Positions 60,453-64,000 of a stretch of 64,000 nt of DNA are shown here, piece after piece. The position numbers and the translations under genes are program-made. Position 1 is the stretch's first letter. Each line of letters starts with the position of its first letter. The notes beneath the pieces are model-generated. The model did no database searches. It was given only the letters and a program-made list of their open reading frames with translations, and was not told the origin of the DNA. The stretch is taken from NCBI GenBank assembly GCA_026627345.1, contig JAPNUP010000138.1, forward strand, positions 48,819 through 112,818. Direction: 5' to 3'. The DNA comes from Bacillota bacterium (GTDB lineage Bacteria > Bacillota > Bacilli > Alicyclobacillales > SLC66).

Positions 60453-61250
60453 TTAAAAAAATCGGTGGGTGACAAACTGATCGATGATAATGATCGTGCC
60501 GAGGATGAGCGTGTAGTATCCGAAGATATTGAGACGCCGGCGTGCGATAAACCGGGTAAAGAAATGAATCGCCACGTAACCACTCACAGCACTAGCTACC
60601 AGACCGATCCACAAAGTAGGAGGAAACCCGCCCCCTGTTTCCAACCATTCCTTCCCTTGGACAAGCGCCCCACCCAAAATAACCGGGATACTCAACAAGA
60701 AGGAAAAGCGCACCGCTTCTTTACGGTCTATCCCTTGTCCGAGCGCGGCACAAAGGGTGAGACCTGAGCGAGAGAGTGCAGGCATGATGGCCGCGCCTTG
60801 CGCGAGGCCGATCCAAAGCGCGCCACGGTACGTCAGTGCTTCTGCGGGGAGCGCGCGTTTTCCTTCGCGCTGTCGACTCGCTTGCAGTTCCGTGTACAGG
60901 ATGAGCGCACCTGTGAAAACAAATTCTTCCCCGATGGTGGCACCGGAGTGAAAGATCGCTTCAAAGGTCTTCTCAAAAATAAGACCGATGATCACAGTCG
61001 GAATGGTCGCGGCGATCAGTAGGCGCCCGGTACGGCTCAAAGGGTGGCGAAGAAGCTCGGCCAAATCTTTGCGATAGACTGCGATGACGGCCAGCAACGT
61101 CCCCAAATGTAACATGGTGTCAAACGCCAGTGCGTGACCTGACACATGTAAGAATTGATCCAACAAAACTAGGTGACCAGAACTGCTGATGGGTAGAAAT
61201 TCGGTGCAACCTTGCACCAGACCCATCAATATGGCCTGCCAGATTGCCAT
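60453..61250 (-). CDS. uppP: Undecaprenyl-diphosphatase UppP/BacA
   Basis: With ATG 61250 (GGGGAGA upstream) the protein has 265 residues and seven to eight membrane segments, with both family signatures FLPISSSGHL near residue 19 and PALSRSGLT near 160, including the catalytic Glu and Arg/Ser residues. It recycles the lipid carrier for peptidoglycan and gives bacitracin resistance. The far upstream open extension is not family-like and is rejected. Confidence 0.96.
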   Translation of the reverse strand: MAIWQAILMGLVQGCTEFLPISSSGHLVLLDQFLHVSGHALAFDTMLHLGTLLAVIAVYRKDLAELLRHPLSRTGRLLIAATIPTVIIGLIFEKTFEAIFHSGATIGEEFVFTGALILYTELQASRQREGKRALPAEALTYRGALWIGLAQGAAIMPALSRSGLTLCAALGQGIDRKEAVRFSFLLSIPVILGGALVQGKEWLETGGGFPPTLWIGLVASAVSGYVAIHFFTRFIARRRLNIFGYYTLILGTIIIIDQFVTHRFF

Positions 61251-61403
61251 GCTCGTCTCCCCTTTCGCCCCATGTGTATGCCGGAGCGCGATTATACATG
61301 TACAAGCCGCATGAGTGGGCAAAGCTGCGAATAGAGTGGAAGTACAAGTTGTACCGTTCAACAGCAATGAGAGGTGGCGCCAATGAGCCGGCGAGGTGAA
61401 GCG

Positions 61404-62495
61404 ATGGGTAAGATCGATTACAAAGTGGCGTGGCAAGTGGCTGTCACCTATATTGGGACAGTCGTTGGGGCTGGCTTTGCCTCTGGGCAAGAGATTCTGC
61501 AGTTTTTCTCGCGTTATGGAGAGCGAGCGCTTTGGGGCTTGGGACTGGCGACACTGCTATTCTTTTGGTGCGGTGACTTTGTCATGCGACTTGGCCGCTC
61601 GCGAGACGCATCGACCTTCAAAGCTGTAGCCGACCACCTGTTTGGCGTAAAATTGGGGCGTATGGTACATATCGGGTTGCTGATTATGCTATTCGGGGTC
61701 ACTGTGGCCATGTTGGCCGGTAGCGGCGCTTTGTTTGCCGAACAAGTGGGGCTGCCTTTTGTCGTCGGCGCGATCCTTTGCGCACTCTTGACTGTGGTTA
61801 CACTCATTGGCGGTTTGCAAGGTCTGATGACGGCTAATCTGGTCATCGTACCTCTAATGATGGGATTTATCGCCTTTGCCTTTTTGTATGGCCTTCTCTG
61901 GCGCCATGCAGCCGTGCTACAAACAGTGTTGCCGGTTCATGGAGCGCCGCTCGCACCTGGCGGTTGGATCTTGTCTGCTGCTTTGTACGTCGGATTCAAT
62001 ATGGGGCTGTCCGTGACGGTTCTCATCCCGCTCGGCCGCATATCCATGACGCGGTCTACCCTAGCGACAGGCGCTTTCTTAGGCGCCTTAGGGCTCGGCG
62101 CGATGCTCTTTATGCTCCATTTGCTATTGGCGAGCTTTTATCCCATCTTGTCTGGTTATGAAATCCCTATCGGGCAGTTAATTACCGTACTGAGCAAGAC
62201 GCTCCCCGGAGGCGCCTTGACCTCCTGGCTACTGCGCGTAGGATTTGTAGCTGTATTATGGGGGGAGATTTTTTCAACTTTATTGTCCAATGTGTATGGT
62301 CTGTCAGCCGAACTTTCCGGCGTATTCGGTCGGATACAGATGGTACGCATCGTCGTGATCTTGACTGCAGCTTTTGCGTTTTGCCAAATTGGCTTCGCAC
62401 ATCTCGTGAGCTACACCTACCCGATCTTTGGTTACGCTGGCCTCCTACTCCTGATTCTTGCCATCATTCGTGATCGACCCAGTTTACGGGTATAA
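61404..62495 (+). CDS. YkvI-family membrane protein
   Basis: The 363-residue protein has about ten membrane segments and the YkvI-type start WQVAVTYIGTVVGAGFASGQEILQFF, related to amino acid/branched-chain transporters of the APC superfamily. Substrate is unknown. ATG 61404 has GAGGTGA upstream; ATG 61383, behind GAGAGGTGG, is an equally good alternative giving seven more residues. Confidence 0.88.
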   Translation: MGKIDYKVAWQVAVTYIGTVVGAGFASGQEILQFFSRYGERALWGLGLATLLFFWCGDFVMRLGRSRDASTFKAVADHLFGVKLGRMVHIGLLIMLFGVTVAMLAGSGALFAEQVGLPFVVGAILCALLTVVTLIGGLQGLMTANLVIVPLMMGFIAFAFLYGLLWRHAAVLQTVLPVHGAPLAPGGWILSAALYVGFNMGLSVTVLIPLGRISMTRSTLATGAFLGALGLGAMLFMLHLLLASFYPILSGYEIPIGQLITVLSKTLPGGALTSWLLRVGFVAVLWGEIFSTLLSNVYGLSAELSGVFGRIQMVRIVVILTAAFAFCQIGFAHLVSYTYPIFGYAGLLLLILAIIRDRPSLRV

Positions 62496-62553
62496 TGGGG
62501 TCAGACGAGCGGTCAATGACTGGCTCTTTAGATGGTAAGGAGAGACGCATGGC

Positions 62554-63378
62554 GTGAAGGGCTTTCTCGCGTATCTATGGATTATCCTGGGGTCCCTGCT
62601 ATACAGCGTAGGGCTCAATGCCTTTATTGCTGGCAATAATCTAGCCGAAGGCGGCTTTGTCGGCATTGCATTGTTGCTGTATTACAAATTGCATATCTTG
62701 ACCGGTGTCACGTTTTTTGTGACCAATATCCCTGTGCTCTTTATCGGCTGGCGTTTTTTTGGCAAGGCCTTTATCGCGAAGACCATAGTCGGCGTGGTGG
62801 CCGTATCTGCTTTCACTGTTTTGACAGCGCACTTCGCGCAACCTGTACACGATCGTCTCCTTGCCGCTTTGTATGGTGGTGTCATCTGTGGTGGGGGGCT
62901 CGGTATCATCTTTCGCAGCGGTGGCACAACGGGCGGTGTGGACGTACTAGCACGAATCGCGAGGCACTTTTGGGGCTTTTCCATGGGGCGTATTATGTTT
63001 GCCTCGGATGTGGTCGTGATTGCGGTTGTCGCCTTAGTGCTTGGCAAGGAAACCGCGATGTACTCCTTAGTCGCCCTGTTTGTCGCAAGCCGCGTAATCG
63101 ATTACGTGATTGAAGGCGTATCCTCGTCGCGAGCGGCCATGATCATCAGCGAACAAGCTGTACAAATAGCCGATCGTATACACGCTGACATGGGGCGTGG
63201 AACCACTTTTTTGCAAGGACAAGGTGGCTTTACCGGGGAATCTAAACAAGTGATCTATTGCGTCGTCGCTCGTGACGAGATCGTGCGCTTGCAACAACTC
63301 GTCAGAAGTGTGGACGAAGACGCTTTTGTGGTACTCAATGACGTGTACGACGTCCTCGGAGAAGGATTTTCCCGCTAG
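62554..63378 (+). CDS. YitT-family membrane protein
   Basis: The 274-residue protein has the five-segment YitT_membrane domain (LNAFIAGNNLAEGGFVGIALLLYY, GIIFRSGGTTGGVDVLARI) and a cytoplasmic DUF2179 domain from about 215 (RGTTFLQGQGGFTGESKQVIYCVV). Function of the family is not settled. The GTG start lies behind AAGGAGAG. The 3' end overlaps the convergent DUF1405 gene by 44 bases. Confidence 0.9.
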   Translation: MKGFLAYLWIILGSLLYSVGLNAFIAGNNLAEGGFVGIALLLYYKLHILTGVTFFVTNIPVLFIGWRFFGKAFIAKTIVGVVAVSAFTVLTAHFAQPVHDRLLAALYGGVICGGGLGIIFRSGGTTGGVDVLARIARHFWGFSMGRIMFASDVVVIAVVALVLGKETAMYSLVALFVASRVIDYVIEGVSSSRAAMIISEQAVQIADRIHADMGRGTTFLQGQGGFTGESKQVIYCVVARDEIVRLQQLVRSVDEDAFVVLNDVYDVLGEGFSR

Positions 63379-64000
63379 CTGGCAAGCGATAGACAGCGTG
63401 CCACCTGCGCACCTGCTGCCACGCGATAATTAGCAGAAGCGTTGTGATAAGCGGCGTGATCACGGTGATAGCCGGGAGCATGGCGTACCGGGGTAGGAAT
63501 GGAAACGTGTTGTACACGTAGTCGACGAAGTCATGCAGGTATAGGCTCGCGGCTGCAAAGACCACGTGCCTGTAAGAGAAGCGAAACATCGGATGCCACA
63601 AGACAAGTATGACCGCCTCACCGCACATAGCGGCATGCACGAATAGCAGGGCCCACCCCTCTCCTGGAAGTCCATTGGTTAAAACGAGCTCCCACAGGAG
63701 CGTAATCACACACCAGAAGCCGTACTGTACCAACCACAAAGCGCTTATTGCACTGATGTAAGGAAGCCAGCGCGGTCTCGTCTTAGCTGCCCCGCGGAAA
63801 CGAACGCTTACGATGAATGCGTAGAGTAACACGACGCTACAAAGTAAGGCTGCCGTAGGACTGTCACCGATGAACGGCCAGAAGTAGACAAATGATCGAG
63901 CCATCTGTCCCCTGTACCAGAGAAAGCCAAAGACTACCCCAACCCAGTTGGCCCCGACCATGGCGCCTAAACCAGTAGGACTTTGAATCCAAGCCTTGAT
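63335..64000 (-). CDS. ypjA: DUF1405 (YpjA-like) membrane protein, 5' end cut by the window
   Basis: The frame runs from TGA at 63335 to the window edge without a stop. It has about six membrane segments; NWVGVVFGFLWYRGQ followed by GDSPTAALLCSVVLLY matches the DUF1405 NLIGxxYGxxWY...PDSPxA pattern. An internal ATG at 63961 would remove part of the first helix, so the true start probably lies beyond 64000. In B. subtilis ypjA is near ypjD-dapB; here four membrane-protein genes separate them. Confidence 0.82.
   Translation of the reverse strand: MKAWIQSPTGLGAMVGANWVGVVFGFLWYRGQMARSFVYFWPFIGDSPTAALLCSVVLLYAFIVSVRFRGAAKTRPRWLPYISAISALWLVQYGFWCVITLLWELVLTNGLPGEGWALLFVHAAMCGEAVILVLWHPMFRFSYRHVVFAAASLYLHDFVDYVYNTFPFLPRYAMLPAITVITPLITTLLLIIAWQQVRRWHAVYRLPASGKILLRGRRTRH

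Noticed and set aside
61251..61490. N-terminal extension of uppP to 61490
   Set aside because: The extension is not membrane-like or family-like and would overlap the divergent ykvI-type start; ATG 61250 has a ribosome site and gives normal length.
1..64000. Mobile element, prophage or CRISPR array
   Set aside because: No transposase, integrase, phage structural gene, direct-repeat array or target-site duplication was recognised; gene order follows conserved Bacilli blocks.

Overview
The window reads as chromosomal core DNA of an endospore-forming, low-to-medium GC Bacillota. Support comes from sporulation genes (spoVK, ylbJ), a bacillithiol glycosyltransferase (bshA), a LeuRS T-box leader, glnR-glnA, DnaD, LexA, ypmA/ypmB, and gene order matching Bacillus subtilis in two blocks (spoVK-hflX-ynbB-glnR-glnA; ypjD-dapB-mgsA-bshA-birA-dinG-ypmA-ypmB-asnS-dnaD). 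My best guess is an Alicyclobacillaceae-like lineage, but this is inference only. No insertion sequence, phage, CRISPR array or rRNA gene was seen.

Layout. 0-7.5 kb: a divergent HisB-like protein and HAD hydrolase, a DtxR-type regulator overlapping an FGGY-kinase-like gene, a peroxiredoxin interrupted by an in-frame UGA exactly at the peroxidatic cysteine position, a GH18-like secreted protein and an orphan membrane-anchored protein. 7.6-9.5 kb: molybdenum cofactor genes (a MoaD-MoaE fusion, moaC, mogA/moaB type). 9.5-19.7 kb: a branched-chain amino acid catabolic cluster, with a sigma-54 activator (BkdR), an inverted-repeat upstream site, a near-perfect -24/-12 promoter, leucine dehydrogenase, E3, E1 alpha, E1 beta, E2, then lipoyl synthase and a glutaredoxin-thioredoxin reductase fusion. 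19.7-24 kb: GluQ-RS, a phosphodiester glycosidase, a Gly/Tyr/Trp-rich protein, cobalamin adenosyltransferase and an NlpC/P60 lipoprotein. 24.1-28.2 kb: three tRNA genes, a leucine T-box with leuS, and dapF. 28.2-34.9 kb: EamA transporter and spoVK-hflX-ynbB-glnR-glnA. 34.9-42.6 kb: lexA, a DUF1294 protein, an MFS exporter, a divergent PRPP synthetase, niaR, proBA and dnaD. 42.7-59 kb, nearly all on the minus strand: asnS, an FtsH-like protease, ypmB, ypmA, surE, the methylthioadenosine genes mtaD-mtnP, dinG, a TPR protein, birA, bshA, mgsA, dapB and a MazG-type pyrophosphohydrolase. 59-64 kb: ylbJ, uppP, ykvI-type and yitT-type membrane proteins, and a DUF1405 protein cut by the window edge.

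The most interesting observation is the peroxiredoxin at 3915-4397. UGA replaces the catalytic Cys codon of an otherwise intact PxxxTxxC motif, the protein has no other cysteine, and a hairpin with a GU-containing apical loop lies where a bacterial SECIS element should be. Either this is a selenocysteine peroxiredoxin or a single-base nonsense change. The selenocysteine machinery is not in this window, so the sequence alone cannot decide.
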